From contig NC_088776.1 in the NCBI RefSeq assembly GCF_954871325.1, forward strand, positions 39,294,508-39,358,507: DNA of 64,000 bases. Reading direction: 5' to 3'. Within the stretch, counting starts at the first letter, position 1, and every line of letters starts with the position of its first letter. This document shows, one piece after another, positions 34,747 through 47,395 of the stretch. The notes under the pieces were generated by a model, which was not told the DNA's origin, did no database searches, and worked only from the letters and a program-made list of their open reading frames with translations. The translations under genes and the position numbers were made by a program. The DNA is from Gordionus sp. m RMFG-2023 (taxonomy: Eukaryota; Nematomorpha; Gordioida; Chordodea; Parachordodidae).

Positions 34747-36300
34747 TTTTAATATATTTAATTAGATTCTTTATAATTTCCAGAGGTGAAAACTTATAAA
34801 AATGTCTATGGGGGCTTAAATTATTTTAAAATTATGTTCAAAACTTTTAAAAAAACCTAATCAAAATGAATATAATAAATTTGAGCCTTCTTAGAATCTT
34901 GAGGACGTTTTTTCTCTGATACTTAAAATTGGCTCCTCTAATATTAATTCCCTTTTCTTTAAATTAACTTGTCTCCAAAACTGGAAACTATCATACTTGT
35001 CGTATGGATCTAGAATTTTGATCATGATTTATATTTTATATTTAACATTTTGAAAATATAATGAAGAACTTTGGATTTAAGCATTTAAAACTTATACTCT
35101 CTCAAATATGGTCATCATTTTAAGAAATAAAAAGTTTACAAAAAGCTTTATTTGATGTAATAAATTTTTTGATCTTGTAGCAACATCACCGCTGTATTTA
35201 TAAATAAAAAAATTATGATTATTTCATAATCCTTTTCTACTGATTTTAGCGATATTATTCGCATACAAGCGCGTTTAAGGCTTAATGTTCTTAAAGAAAT
35301 TAAACTATCATTTAACTTGGAGAGAGCAAGCAGTGGAGAGACCAAAGAGCACAGCAATATAGAAATAATATAATAATTAATGTCTATTTTTACAATTAAA
35401 AAAAGTAATTTTTTTTATGGCATTTTCAATATCATATGAAATTTAAGTTTATACATTGAATTGCGAGTGGTATTGTCGAAAACCTCAAGATTTTAGACAA
35501 AAAATTACCTAAACTCAAATATAGCAAGCATACGCTTAGCCCCTTTTGATCCATGATTTGGCTGTATTTAAAAAAACACCCAAATGAGACATTGTAAGAT
35601 TGCAAACGATATCTAAAGATATCAGTTCTTTAATAATGCGCATTGGAAAGAGAACTTCTCATTGAATTGAGAATATCATTTAAATTATGATTTCATTTTT
35701 AAAAAATTATATTAGATAATGAATAACAACAATTTTGCGAAAATAATAACAAAATCTCAAGAATTTTTTTAATTCTACTCATTTTGAAAATTAAATTAAA
35801 GAAAGGTTTATAATTTTACCATATATTATCTAATTTTTGATCTAATTTAAACTTTAAAAAGAATTTATTCTATGTTTCTAAGATTTGGATATCTAGAACG
35901 TACTTAACTTTTTAGCATATTTATTTTATTTTACCCAAAAGATAAATTCTCATTTTTCAATTAAATTTTATTAGAATTCTTATGGAAGTGTGATTGAATT
36001 TCAGCGTATCTACCAATATATCATATCTGGGAATATCATTTATATAAGCCATCTTCAGTCCAAAATGAATGACTTATCAATTGTGAATTTATTTTATGGG
36101 ATTTATAAATTCATTAGTAACATCTTATAATAATAAAACATCTAATCAGATTAATCATTCTCTTATTTTACCTTAGCACTTTGTAATTTTTTCTTCTTCA
36201 AAGTTATCAATTTTATACTTTATTAACTATTCCATCAACACCACTGCTAAAAGAGTGATGAGCAAGATCAAAATATTCAAATCAAGACAAGACTACAAAA
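34747..36300. other. AT-rich spacer
   Basis: No gene or element recognised. Short frames such as 35148-35357 (minus) match nothing I know. Confidence 0.45.
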
Positions 36301-36790
36301 AATATTAATAAAATAATCGGGAATAGGGTAATTGTACGTGACATTAAAATTCGAAGGATAGCCACCTGGAAGCTTTCATTGGCGTAGAGGATACAGAGGA
36401 CGCTGTAAGCTAAATAATTTTAAATAAGTTTTAAAATTGGTTTAATAATAAAGAGTTTGTTTATAAAATGTCTTAATAAATATTGTACGAACTTAATATT
36501 TAGTGATAAAAATGTCAAATATGACTTTAATTTAAATTTTAATTATGAGTGTACATTGTTTTTACCGATTACTGATGTCGTAGACATATTAATAACTAAA
36601 CACCATAACCTGGATTTTCAATTATATATTAACATTTTATGTATTAAGAATGGAATGCAAAAATCTTAGAGGTCCCGTTAAGAAATTATGGTGTCCCTCC
36701 CTATAATTTGAAGCACCCTGTACCTAAATTTTGACTTTCGCGCATATTTAATTGAGGGGTATCTGCCTGTTACGACTCTAATATTTAAGA
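36301..36790. other. Mixed-composition patches around an AT-rich core
   Basis: GC-balanced stretches at 36315-36405 and 36665-36780 flank an A/T-rich core of about 250 bp. The right patch contains CACCCTGTACCTAAATTT (about 36714), whose inverse resembles common TIR starts. I could not pair it with the left patch, so an element is suspected but not called. Confidence 0.3.
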
Positions 36791-36877
36791 AGAATGTGAT
36801 AATTTTGTTCATGTTTTCATTAGCGGATGTGGGCAGTCGTTAAGGTTGGAAAATATAATTTTATTTTCAGTTTATAA

Positions 36878-36911
36878 AAAGAATCTATATAATATATTAT
36901 ATAGATTCTTT
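36878..36911. repeat. Perfect 34-bp palindrome
   Basis: AAAGAATCTATATAATA followed directly by its exact inverse. It can form a hairpin without a loop or a cruciform. No neighbouring gene gives it a role; it may be a collapsed fold-back element. Confidence 0.9.
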
Positions 36912-38538
36912 ACTTTTATTTATTTCCTGTTTTTTATAAATACAAAAAATTGTATCAATTTTAAGTTTAAAAAAAAATTAAATATGAGTCTTAATTTATC
37001 AAGATAAGATATATATATATATATTTATTTAGTATAAATCTTTTTAAAATTTGATATTTAAAGACACTATATTTGGAGAGAGATTATATATGTTTTAAAT
37101 GTAAAACAGAAAATAAAATTATGAATCAAAAAGAAAATTTATCTTTTTAAAAAGATTATATTTTTTTGATTTTGTAGATAATTTTGCAAAATAAAAATGG
37201 AAATTATTGATTTTTTTCCTTATGGATAATATTAAAAAGTTACAATAGGAATAAAAAATATTTAAAAAATAATTAGAATTTTTCTTGAAATTGTAAAGGC
37301 ACAATTTTTGCTTTACAATTTCACTGTAAATATGAAGATTATTTTAACGAATAAATATAATATTTTATCATAAACATTCAGTTATGTTCGGACTAGGATC
37401 ACGTTCACTCCTATCCTTCCTCGTTTCTAATATATTTATCTTTTAATGTAATCCGGCCAAAGGTCTTCAATAATGGGGGGGGGGGGTGGTTCTAAAACAA
37501 CAATGTAACTATAAAGTATGCTTCCCGCCTTTATAAAAATTATAAATACGCCCATAGTGCATGGTGTATACCTATTATATAATCCTAATCAAAATTATTA
37601 CGACTTGATTAGAAGGTAACTACTAAATTTATGAATTTAAAACTAAAGATTCCTTTCAATTTTGACACAAATATTCATGGTTTTCAATAGGATATCTACT
37701 AAATTTGATTGTTACCTATTCTGTCAGATTTCTACCATATTCTTCTCTTAATAAAAACGATATATATTTTACCTATTCATTTAAATCAAAAACCTCCTTA
37801 TGACAGTGGCAATGCCATATGCAAACACTATTTGTATTTGACAAAGGAAAATTTCTTATATCTTTAGTTCCTTTATATCTTTATAGGGAAAGAGCTAAAA
37901 TTTTACTAAGGTAGGTAAAAATCATGATTTTTATCAAAAACCAAATCGATTTATTTAAATATTAAATTACAATTTTTTAAAATTTAAATCAAATTTTATA
38001 ATATAATGAAAATATTTAATAATATATGTCCGAAAAAAATAAACCCCGATAAAATTGAACATTTTTTTACGTTTTTCTGTGAAATTTATGAATAAATTAT
38101 TGTTAAAGGTAAGCTAATTACAATTATCAATATTTGATTGCCCAATATTTTCTAATTTTAATACATTATAATAAAAGATAATTTTAAAATATTGATAATA
38201 TTTGATTATTTTAATTTAATTAATATTTTGATTTTATCTAAACTATGTGAATTAATTTACTTAGTATCAAAATATTGAATATAAAAATAATTAAAATAAT
38301 TTTTCATAGAAGCATTAAAAAATTTATTTCAGAATTAACTTAGTTATAAAATCACCTTTTAATAAGATGTAACAATTTGCAACTTATATGAAAACATGAT
38401 AAAATGTTTAACAATTAAAGCAAAATTTTTTTCAATCGGAATTTAAATCAAAAGTATTCCATCGCTTGTCCACATAAACTTCTGAAATAGATTTGTGATT
38501 TTCAATAATATCATTAATAAGTCCATAATTGTTATCTC
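36912..38538. other. AT-rich spacer with (AT)8 and G12 tracts
   Basis: (AT)8 lies at 37009-37024 and G12 at 37475-37486. Behind the G tract, TACGCCCATAGTG (about 37550) looks like the inverse of a CACTATGGGCG hAT-type terminus, without a confirmed partner. No gene recognised. Confidence 0.4.
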
Positions 38539-40218
38539 CAGGCGCGTAGGCAACGGGGGACACCCCCCCCCTCCCATCTTTGCAAAATTTTTTGAAAAAA
38601 AAGAGTACAGCCGCTTAGTCAGTGGGAGGGAGGTGGGAAAAGGGGAGAAATGCACCGCCCCATAGAAAGAATTTTTAAAAATTATAAAAGGGTTTCATGA
38701 ATTGTGAATTGCAAAGTATTCTAATTCAAATAGGTTATATTTTATTCTAAATATCAGCCAAAATTTTTAATTAATTTAAATATTTATTTATTGTATATTA
38801 ATATTTTATTTCAAGAAAATTTAAAGTTTATTTTCTTACAATTTTTAAATCATAATAAACAATTTTATGCTATTTAATTTATTTCTTACTAATAACTATG
38901 ATTAGTAAATTTCTAGAGTGTAGGAAATGTTCAGATATCTAAATAGACAGAATTTGCTGAATATAATTATATCTGAAACTTCTTGTACTACAGGAAAAAA
39001 GAAACTGCAAAAAGTCTGCATGACAAGATGGAATCAAAACATCAAACCGTTACAGAATTTTTAGTTCTAGAAGAGTTTATTTTGTATGCTCTTAGGGAAA
39101 TGTCAGAATTACCTGAAGCACATATTTCACCTGAAGCGGATACATTATTAGATATAATATGACTTCCGATTTTTTTCATTGGAATGGATTGATAAATTAT
39201 TTATTACACAAATATTTTATGCAATTTTTTTAAAAAAATGGATTTGGCTGAGATTATGAGAATCGCGAATATTATTATATTATAACTTAGAAGACCAAGA
39301 GATAATATCAATCAGGAATTATTCGAGATTTATGTGATTGTTGAGGTGAAAGAAAAATTATATGATTTTGAGACCTCGACTTTACCAACGAACAAATTGT
39401 TGCAATATTAACGTGGAATCAATTGAGATTATTATAAAAACCGCTTTTAAACCTTATGGATTTAATTTTGACTCAAATCAATGAACGATTTGTGATTTCT
39501 CAAATGGGTATATTCAATTTACAAATACTATATTTCAAATCTCCCTCTGATCTGAGGATATATCAAATCTTGATATTGAAAAATATAACATTTAGCTAAA
39601 TTTTATTCAAAGGATAGAAATGTATCAGAAGGCTAATAATTTTAGAATTTAAATGGTATGATAGATTCCTTTTTGTAGATAATTTACAAAAAAAAACAGC
39701 GGAAGCATTGCATACAATATATTTTATAAGTTTTCAAATATATTTAAATTACTGTATATTTTGGTATTGATACTTATTATTACAAGCACAAATGATAGGA
39801 CATTTCTTCTTTAAAGAGAATAAAAAACTATATCAAAAGTATACGACATCTTAAAATTGATTGATTAAACTAGCTTTACTCGTCGAGATCTAATCCCTAA
39901 CCCAATAAAAATTATTAAAAAATTGGCAATCGCAAAGAAGATTAAATTTCCATTTATGAACGATATTTTGAATAATTTTTAAATCATTATAAAATGTTTA
40001 ATTTTATATTTTATTGTGATTTACATACCGGTTTATAGCTATAATATTTTTTAACCGTATTATATGCGCTCTTTTATTTGTGTTCGAAATTACCATATTT
40101 TCAAATATGATAGGTTCTAATAAATCTTATATGAGGATTAGTTCTAATAATTTTTTAATGCTTCAAAAAAAATTATTTCAATATAAAAAAATTATCCGCC
40201 TACCTGGCTACGCGCCTC
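38539..40218 (+). mobile_element. hAT transposon (CAGGCGCG ends), second copy
   Basis: The left end is CAGGCGCGTAGGCAACGGGG. The inverted right end is GAGGCGCGTAGCCAGGTAGG, whose last base is changed. The 8-bp TSD GTTATCTC is perfect (38531-38538 and 40219-40226). A G5 and C9 pair lies just inside the left end. The interior is homologous in order to the copy at 15755-17629 and carries a longer transposase remnant. At 1680 bp it is shorter than an autonomous hAT, so it is internally reduced as well as mutated. Confidence 0.9.
39000..39990 (+). pseudogene. hAT transposase remnant, ZMYM1/DUF4371-like
   Basis: At about 39033-39165 a frame parallels that of the first copy (a TVTEFLVLEEFILYALREMS-type block against VTAILELEELIINAITEISQ). 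Near 39790-39850, NDRTFLL followed by K-ISKVYDILK corresponds to the ERSFS-L-RIKTYLRS-M block. Near 39877-39945, RDLIPNPIKIIKKLAIAKK matches the final IHRDI-DP-EVI-RFA-KK block of this transposase type. Several stops and shifts lie between blocks. The sister copies therefore share a common ancestor but decayed independently. Confidence 0.75.
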
Positions 40219-40226
40219 GTTATCTC

Positions 40227-41038
40227 TGAAGGTGTACTAAATTAGTTCATGGAGAACATTATCGAAAATATTTCACAATTTATTTATCAAGCATCATCTT
40301 ATTGAATATAAATTAATAGCACCAGAGGTGCTTTACCAATCATGAATTCAAATTCTGATACCTAACTCTTGCATGCTTTAGATTATATTTTTGAAATATT
40401 TTAAGGCAAGGCTCATTAATTTTATTTTTCCTCAAACCTAGCTGGTATCTCATTAACCCTTTAGCCCATTGAACTAAACAATTTCGATGGAAAACGTCCA
40501 GTTTGATCTACCATGATCCTTTAGAAGAAAGGCAGATTCATTCTCTAGGATTTTTTCTGCATTGACTATCTCGAGGCATCCAATATAAATTGCGATGCTC
40601 TTGTTGACTCTGAGTTGAATAAACTCGCCAAATATTTTCCAGTACCTACTAACTTTACATTCCTACCCATAATTGAGAGATTAAATTGATTCAGATCTCG
40701 CAATAGCTTAATGGATTACAACTAGGACGGGGGATCCCAAACGGTAGACTGACTCCGACAGAGGATGGCTCTGAACATTAAAGCAAAATATTCTAGCTAG
40801 GCATTTATGATAATAATAGAAAATAAGCTTTTTATAAGTCAGAGGGAAGAAAACAATTATATAGTAAAATAAGCGTATTAATTTTTAATGGGTCTAATAA
40901 AACATGAAACTTTCCTAAAATCACATGATGCCTTTTATTATTCACTGTAATTAAATATATATTGTTTATATATTATATATATATAACTCCATCATGAGAT
41001 ATAATATTTAAAGGTTTATAAATTTTTGTTCAATTTTG
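40227..41038. other. Spacer with a GC-balanced stretch of unknown origin
   Basis: The stretch from 40240 to 40790 is clearly less A/T-rich than its surroundings and ends with a GGACGGGGGATCCC-type patch (about 40724). I find no continuous frame and no termini. It could be a decayed coding fragment of an unrecognised element. Confidence 0.35.
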
Positions 41039-41046
41039 CAAAATTT

Positions 41047-42045
41047 CAGAGTTGTTAACGCTCCTTTTTAAAAATAGCTAACTCCCGCTCCCGCTTCTAC
41101 CTTCTCAAAAAGAGTTAACTTCCGCTCCCGCTACTAAATTTTTAAAAGGAGCTAGATCTCGCTCCAAGTAATGGAGTGCCACTCCATAGAGGCTTTTTTG
41201 ATTTTCATTTTTTTTAGAAAACACGAAACAAAATCATATTTTTTTTATCAAAAAAGTTTTATTTATATTAAATTTATAATCTTTTAATAGCTTTTAAAAG
41301 TAATAAATTTTCTAAATTTGAATCTAACAAACCTCCACGCCTCTCCCCTAAAACCTGTTTGGCAATACTAAACAGGCGCTCATCAGGAACACTAGAGGAA
41401 AGCGGGGTATTGTATTTTAGAAGAATATTTTTCAATTCAGAAAATTTAAAAATATATTTATAAAAGCATCATATCTAACAACCCAAAGCTCAACTATATA
41501 TAATGAATTGCCCAAAAATAATTAGAGCCATTTAAAAAAAAATTATTATTAAATATAGGATCAACTCTTATAGAAGAGAAAAATATTTTTTGTATGATGG
41601 AAATGGAAATTCGATTTTTTCTTCTATGATGTCTGGATCCATAATATCAAAAACTATTTTTTATCATATATTTATAAAATAAATATTAATGTGACTTACA
41701 AGATTTTCCAAGAAATTTTCAATATAAAAAGAAAGAAAAACTTGATGTTTAATATAAGCGATTAGATAAAACCAATATAAAACTCGGCTCAACATTTAAT
41801 ATTGCATAAATTTAAATAAAATAAAATTTCATTTTTATTTTTATTTGAATTTTAATTAATAAATAAATAGATTTACTAATATTTAAAAAGTAATTTAATT
41901 TATACATTAAATTTAAAAGAGCGGTGGAGCGGCGCTCTTCCCCTCCAGCCCTAAAAGGATCTAGCTCTTGCTCCCGCTCCTGGTTTTTGAAAAAGTGTAG
42001 CGGAACTCCAAGAGCGCTGCTCCTGTTCGATCCTTAACAACTCTG
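41047..42045 (-). mobile_element. hAT transposon (CAGAGTTGTTAA ends)
   Basis: The left end CAGAGTTGTTAACGCTCC and the inverted right end CAGAGTTGTTAAGGATCG match for 12 bases. CCCGCTCCCGCT / AGCGGGAGCAAGAGC words follow at both sides. The TSD is CAAAATTT (41039-41046) versus TAAAATTT (42046-42053), 7 of 8 bases. The transposase remnant on the minus strand confirms a hAT. At 999 bp the element is internally deleted. Fragments with the same 12-base terminus occur at 22.5 and 48.85 kb. Confidence 0.9.
41270..41470 (-). pseudogene. hAT transposase C-terminal dimerisation domain
   Basis: On the minus strand an uninterrupted frame of about 50 codons reads LLKYNTPLSSSVPDERLFS, then IAKQVLGERRGGLLDSN, then LENLLLLKAIK. 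This is the hAT C-terminal domain almost in full (NT-LPSSA-VERLFS, kR-GL, then the E-LLLLKAN tail), with VERLFS changed to DERLFS. The frame upstream (FSELKNI) continues the same domain. The DDE core and N-terminal BED finger are absent. The lack of stops in this block suggests that it is younger than the other hAT relics here. Confidence 0.85.
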
Positions 42046-42053
42046 TAAAATTT

Positions 42054-43610
42054 GAATATATGTGTTAATTATTAATAACTAATATTTTATCTTCGGATTT
42101 GACTATAAAATACATCTTATACGATAATATTTAACATAAATTTAATATGTCATAATTTATTTTTTGTAACTTATTTTATTTTATATGAAAAAAAAAGAAT
42201 AAGTTCAAAGGTTTAGGGCAAATGTGTCCGAAATTTTTATTGTGGGTACACTATATATGCTAGAATATATTTGCGTTTCAAATTTATAAATTGCTCTCAG
42301 TAAATGATTTAAAAGATTTCGAATTCCTATGAATCTCAAATCCCAACACGACAGATATATACTAGAATTTGGTTATATTAGGGTTATGATATCTTAACCA
42401 AAGACACTTTAATTTTTTATCAAATAAGGTCAGATTCTTATTCCTGATGATATATTGAAAAGATGACCTAACAAGACGGAAATCTATCTATAGTTATGAA
42501 ATTAATATATTATGTGTATTTTAAACTTCCTAATACCTACCAATAAAAAATTATTAATTTGAGTAGTAATTTAAAATTAATAAAAGAGATTTTATAATCT
42601 TTAATAAGTAAAATATGATACAAACACCACGTATTTTATACAATATTTTGTTAATATTTAATATATTGAGTTTAATTTAAAAATCTCGCTGATGATATTA
42701 CTCTAATAATGTCGTGACTTTATTACTAAGGATTAAAATTGGGAATAATAAAATTATGTCTAAATAACACGAAAAATATAAATTTTCACATAAAAAAAAT
42801 GATATCAGCTATATAAAAAAATATATAAAAATATAAGTAAACTGTTGCGCCAAAATTGAGTTCATAACCAGCTGCGATATCGTAAATATACTATCGGTTA
42901 TAAACTAATTTCTCTAGATCTTGGTAATAAAAAAATAAAAAATTAAATTTTAATATGGTTAGTAAATCTTGTGTTAATAATAATGTTCAATGGGAGATAT
43001 AGTAAACTGGTTTTTTTATAATATTAAAACGTTGATTATTGGGTGAAAGAAACATATAAAATAGTACTAGGTTAGGTTTTTGAATAATAAATTTCAATTT
43101 TTTATCTAAATCTTTGGAAATATTTGTGTTGTATTATCAAAACTTAAATATAATTCAAGATTTTCTAAAATATTTTTAGTCTTGTTTAAAGCTTGAATTA
43201 TGGTCAGGTTATCAGTTGAAGCCAACTGGCGCACTGGAATTCACAAATAAATGAATAAGATATTTTAATTAGGATTTTAAAAAAAATCAAATTATTCACA
43301 AGGAAAATCAAATCTCTTGTGACCAATTTAATAATTCATCCATACCCATGTATATTTTAAAAATTTATATATTAAATATGCATCGAGTTTACATTTTTAT
43401 AGGGGGTATTTTGACCCGGAATCACACTCCGTAGTTACGCCATTATGGCACATTTCTAAATTTTTTTAATTTAATTTTTAAATCAGTTAAAATCTTTTAT
43501 TTATATCTATTTCCCATTTTTTCATTAGAAGTTTTTGTTTTTTAAAATGTTATTTTCGTTATCAACAGTTATGTGATATTCTTTTTGTACGATACCATAT
43601 TCTCGTTGAC
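42054..43610. other. AT-rich spacer with one possible hAT terminus
   Basis: No gene. GTAGTTACGCCATTATG near 43431, read inverted, is CATAATGGCGTAACTAC. This resembles both hAT ends and CAATGGCGTAATTAAGG at 50323, but no partner end or TSD was found. Confidence 0.4.
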
Positions 43611-43966
43611 CAGGCGCGCAAACAAGGAGAGGACTCCTCCCATTGCAGATTCGTTTATTTTATTAAATATCATTTTAAGCTAAAAAATTTCCCCCTATAT
43701 ATCCCCCACCTCCCTTTCCCTCAGAAATGTATAATATATCACTATAATAAAGAATTTGAAAGAAAAATTAGTAAAAGTTAATAACTTTTCAAAATAACGA
43801 CTATAATTCAAAAAATTTAAGAAAATAAGTGAAACCCCAAAATTATTTTTATAAAAATATTATATAGCTAAATGATATAAGTGGACCTAAAGAACCTCCA
43901 ATAAAATTTATGGTGGAAGATCCCGCCTGTACCCCCCACCCCATGGGAAAACCCGATACGCCTATA
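43611..43966. mobile_element. hAT-like MITE (CAGGCGCG-type left end)
   Basis: The left end is CAGGCGCGCAAACAAGGAG, sharing CAGGCGCG with the two larger hAT copies. The right end GATACGCCTATA is a degraded inverse. The flanks TCGTTGAC (43603-43610) and TAGTCGAC (43967-43974) agree at 6 of 8 bases. The body contains CCCCCACCTCCCTTTCCC and AATTTGAAAGAAAAATTAGTAAAAG, shared with the copies near 45.2 and 47.2 kb. No coding capacity. Confidence 0.55.
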
Positions 43967-44600
43967 TAGTCGACTTATTATCTATCACATCTCTCATATT
44001 TAGATAGATTTTATATAAACTCTTTTTCTCATCTTTCACCTTATTTTTTCAGCATATTCATTCCGTCATCATGTTTCTTCTTCATATACTTACCAATCTT
44101 ATTTTTTCTGATGACCTTAGGTCATTTTAATATCATTAAAAAATTAAACTTCATCAATCTCAAAGCCCCATTTTGCTCTCTTAACTAACTCAGTTTGGTA
44201 TAAATTCGACAATCGTTATATTTCTTAATTTTTTAAATTTAATTTTTAAATCAATTAAATTCCATAATTGATGGTGATAACTTGACCTGGTACGACTTTG
44301 CAAGATTAAGCATTTATCTTAAATTCAAAATTGATAGTGTTTTCATTCTAAGTAAACCCCTTTACATCAAAGTTTATGAATTGATCTAAGTTTATTTTTA
44401 ACATAACTATTCTGCCAACAAAAAATGACCATCTTCAATTTCTCATGTCACATGATATCATTTTTAAATTAAAAAAATATACGAATAACATATATATGAA
44501 ACTATATTAAATATAATTCAATAAAACGGTAAGGCATAGTTTATTAGGTTTTCCCGACATGCGCAGATTTAAATTGAATTTTCTTTAAAAATTTATTATA

Positions 44601-44854
44601 AAATTGTCTGAAATTTATAGGGTGGGTATTCTACACCTATTGGAATGCATTTCCGGCAAAAATTATTAAAATAAAGAGCTCAATTAATGACTTAAAATGC
44701 AAAAAATAACATAAATATTGTTTTATTTTTTATTCATTTTTTGCATATTAAATCATTAATTTTGAGCGCTTTATTTTAAATTTAATAATCTGATTTTGCA
44801 GGAAATGCATTCTAATAGGTGTATAATGCCCACTCTATAAATTTCAGACAATTT
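44601..44854. mobile_element. Palindromic TA-flanked MITE (mariner-like)
   Basis: The two arms of about 115-120 bp are inverted copies with few differences. The left begins AAATTGTCTGAAATTTATAG, and the right ends in the inverse of the same word. TA flanks both sides (44599-44600 and 44855-44856), which fits a Tc1/mariner target. Both arms carry ACACCTATTRGAATGCATTT and ATGCAAAAAATRA words. The 254-bp element is nearly one hairpin. No coding capacity. Confidence 0.85.
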
Positions 44855-45109
44855 TATCTATTTAAAACATAAACGTATATAAAAGAAAAACTATATTATA
44901 TAAAAAACCTAAAAACATTTATTTTCTTAATTAGAAAGTGGGGCTGGTTTTATTAAAAAGATAGATCACCACATAAATTAATAAATTAAATTTTTTTATA
45001 AGTTTTAAGCTTTAGTTCTTGTTACCGTTTCTTTTAAGCTCAAATTATTTTAAATGGGAAAGAAGCAATTGAGTATTGACAAGTCTCTGATACTATTTTA
45101 TATTATATC

Positions 45110-45362
45110 CATAGCCGTAGCCGTAGCGAACTTCGAAAATTTGCCTGGGTTCGTAAACATTATTCCAAGCTAATAAAAAATTCCCATAAATAATTTGAAA
45201 GAAAAATAAGTAAAAGTGAATAATTTTTTAAAATAAAGACTATAATTCAAATTTTTAGGATAAAACATTTTAATAAAAAAAAAGAAGTAAAAAGCCAAAA
45301 TTACTTTTTGAAAAATGTGAAAAAAGGCCGAAATCATGCAATAAGTGGACCTACATTTATCC
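45110..45362. mobile_element. Diverged copy of the 43.6-kb MITE
   Basis: The words AATTTGAAAGAAAAATAAGT, AAAGACTATAATTCAAA, CCAAAATTA and ATAAGTGGACCTA appear in the same order as at 43750-43900. The left side starts with CCGTAGCCGTAGCGAA-like sequence in place of CAGGCGCG. The ends are not fixed. Confidence 0.6.
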
Positions 45363-47150
45363 TTTTAAAACATCTATTCCTTTGCAAAAAAATATATATT
45401 TCTTGATTAAAGTATTTCTTTATAGCTTAAGGTATAACAATGTCATAAATAAGGCACCTCTTCCCTATTCCCTTTCCATTCAAATTTTATATAATTACAA
45501 TTTTGGATTCTTTCAACTCTCAATACGAGATTATTTTTTTTATTTTCTCTTAAATCAGATTTAGTAGATAAATAAGTTAATTCCATTTCTAGGGAGTTTA
45601 ATTCAAATCTTTAATTGTCTCATCCTTTATATTTTTTTAGAAAACTATTTTTTGACTATATATAAAAATGTTGAATATAGACGAAATAATAAACTAAAGT
45701 TTTTACCTTAAAAAATTGATAACCTAATTTATGAATCCTTATTGTTTTAACTATTTGAGACAAAATTTTGGAGAGTCGAATTACCCACTTTTGAGATATG
45801 TGCGATTTTTTTTATAAAACCTTTCTTTTAATATTATTAAATCATATTTCATAAGCTTTTTTCTCGATTTTCTTAATCACTCTCCTCAACAATGCCCAAC
45901 TGTGCTATTTGAGCTTGGAGATCATAAATTTTTAGGTCAAGCAATTTTTATTTGTAGTTTCTTTTCTTTGTATGCTGCATCAATAGATTATTAATGAATA
46001 AATGCCTTTTAATTTAATGCTTTCCGTGAGTCATTATAGACTAGAAAAATGAACGAACATATTAGGAAAAAGTTTATTATCTAAGTAATATTTTAAGTCT
46101 CTATTGCCCATCATATCTAGTTATAGGTGAAATTGCATAAGCTTTATTTTTAAAAACAATTAAACTAAAGATTGATTAGCAAGAAATATTATTTTATACA
46201 ATTAGATTTTACGCGGTCGTTTTTTCAATATTAACCCACCCACTTTTTATTTCTGTCATAATTTTGAAAATGGAAAAAAATAAATGTTACAGAATTTTCT
46301 CTATAATATGTAGAAGAGGGTATTATAATGCCTCAAAAATTCATTTTTTTAATTTTAAAAGTAATGATGCATGAAAAATTTAACATGGTTGTTTTTTAAA
46401 TTGAATAAGAATTGTAGCCTCTTACATTTATCTAAATAATTTATATCTAACAAGAATAATAAAGCTTTATCATTTTTTATCCCTCGGGTATATTTAAAAT
46501 GAAAGAAAAAGACAAGGGTTGATTATACTTTTATATATAAACAATTTGTCTTAAATTCAAAACAAAAAATAAATATAATTAATCAATATCACTTAATAAA
46601 ACTTGAGAAATTTAATATCAGAATCTAATATCATTTATGATAAAGTATATTTACCCTCTTTTGATTAAATTTTTTTTTTATCTGTTTAAAGGTTCATGTA
46701 AAATATTTTCCTATCATCCATGATTAGAATAACAAAGAATGGCTTCTTAAATCTTTTTTATTATATCGGGTGACTGGGGATAACAACTGCTATATGCTAT
46801 ATTCGTCAAGTGATGTTTAACAACATCTTTATTTAACGCTAGCACCTTTTTACATATAATGGGAATTTTTCTTAAATTACTATATCAATAAAATAAATTA
46901 TTGCTTTTGGTAACTGTAGTCATAAGGATGAAGACCTGGACTACATAGTCGTAACATATTTCGACCCAGGTTCGCCTCGACCTTGGACATTTTTTTTCTA
47001 AAACTAATCTCTAAAACAGTTAGCTTAAGAAAAAGGAGCGGTTAAAGAGAGTGAGATATAGATTAGAGCTAATTTATATTGAAAAATGGTCTCCCAGCTA
47101 CTTCTCTAGTTACTGTCTGTTGTGTCATTAATTTTATTTTGTTATGGTAT
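45363..47150. other. AT-rich spacer
   Basis: No gene recognised. The frame at 45382-45564 is low complexity. A CGACCTTGGACATTT word near 46978 and its near inverse around 47605 (AACATTCCAAGGTCCGG) might bound an element that includes the MITE copy at 47.2 kb, but the match is short. Confidence 0.4.
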
Positions 47151-47154
47151 AAAT

Positions 47155-47395
47155 TTCATATATAAATGGATTATATACCCTATACCCCACCCCACCCTTA
47201 TTTTATGAATACAATAGGTCATCATTATCATATCCATCATTTAAAAAAATATAGTATATACATTTATTTTAAATATTGATTAAAATTTTTCGAAAGTTAA
47301 AAAAAAGAAAGAAGTGTAAAACCAAAATTATATAAAAAAATATATAAATCTTCCAAAGTTACAAAAAGCGGTCTCATGGGGGCAAAAAATATATC
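47155..47395. mobile_element. Third copy of the 43.6-kb MITE, strongly diverged
   Basis: It begins near TACCCTATACCCCACCCCAC (compare CCCCTATATATCCCCCACC at 43.69 kb). GAAGTGTAAAACCAAAATTA and AAAAGCGGTCTCATGGGGGC follow, in the order seen at 43.8-43.95 kb. The ends are unclear. Confidence 0.45.
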
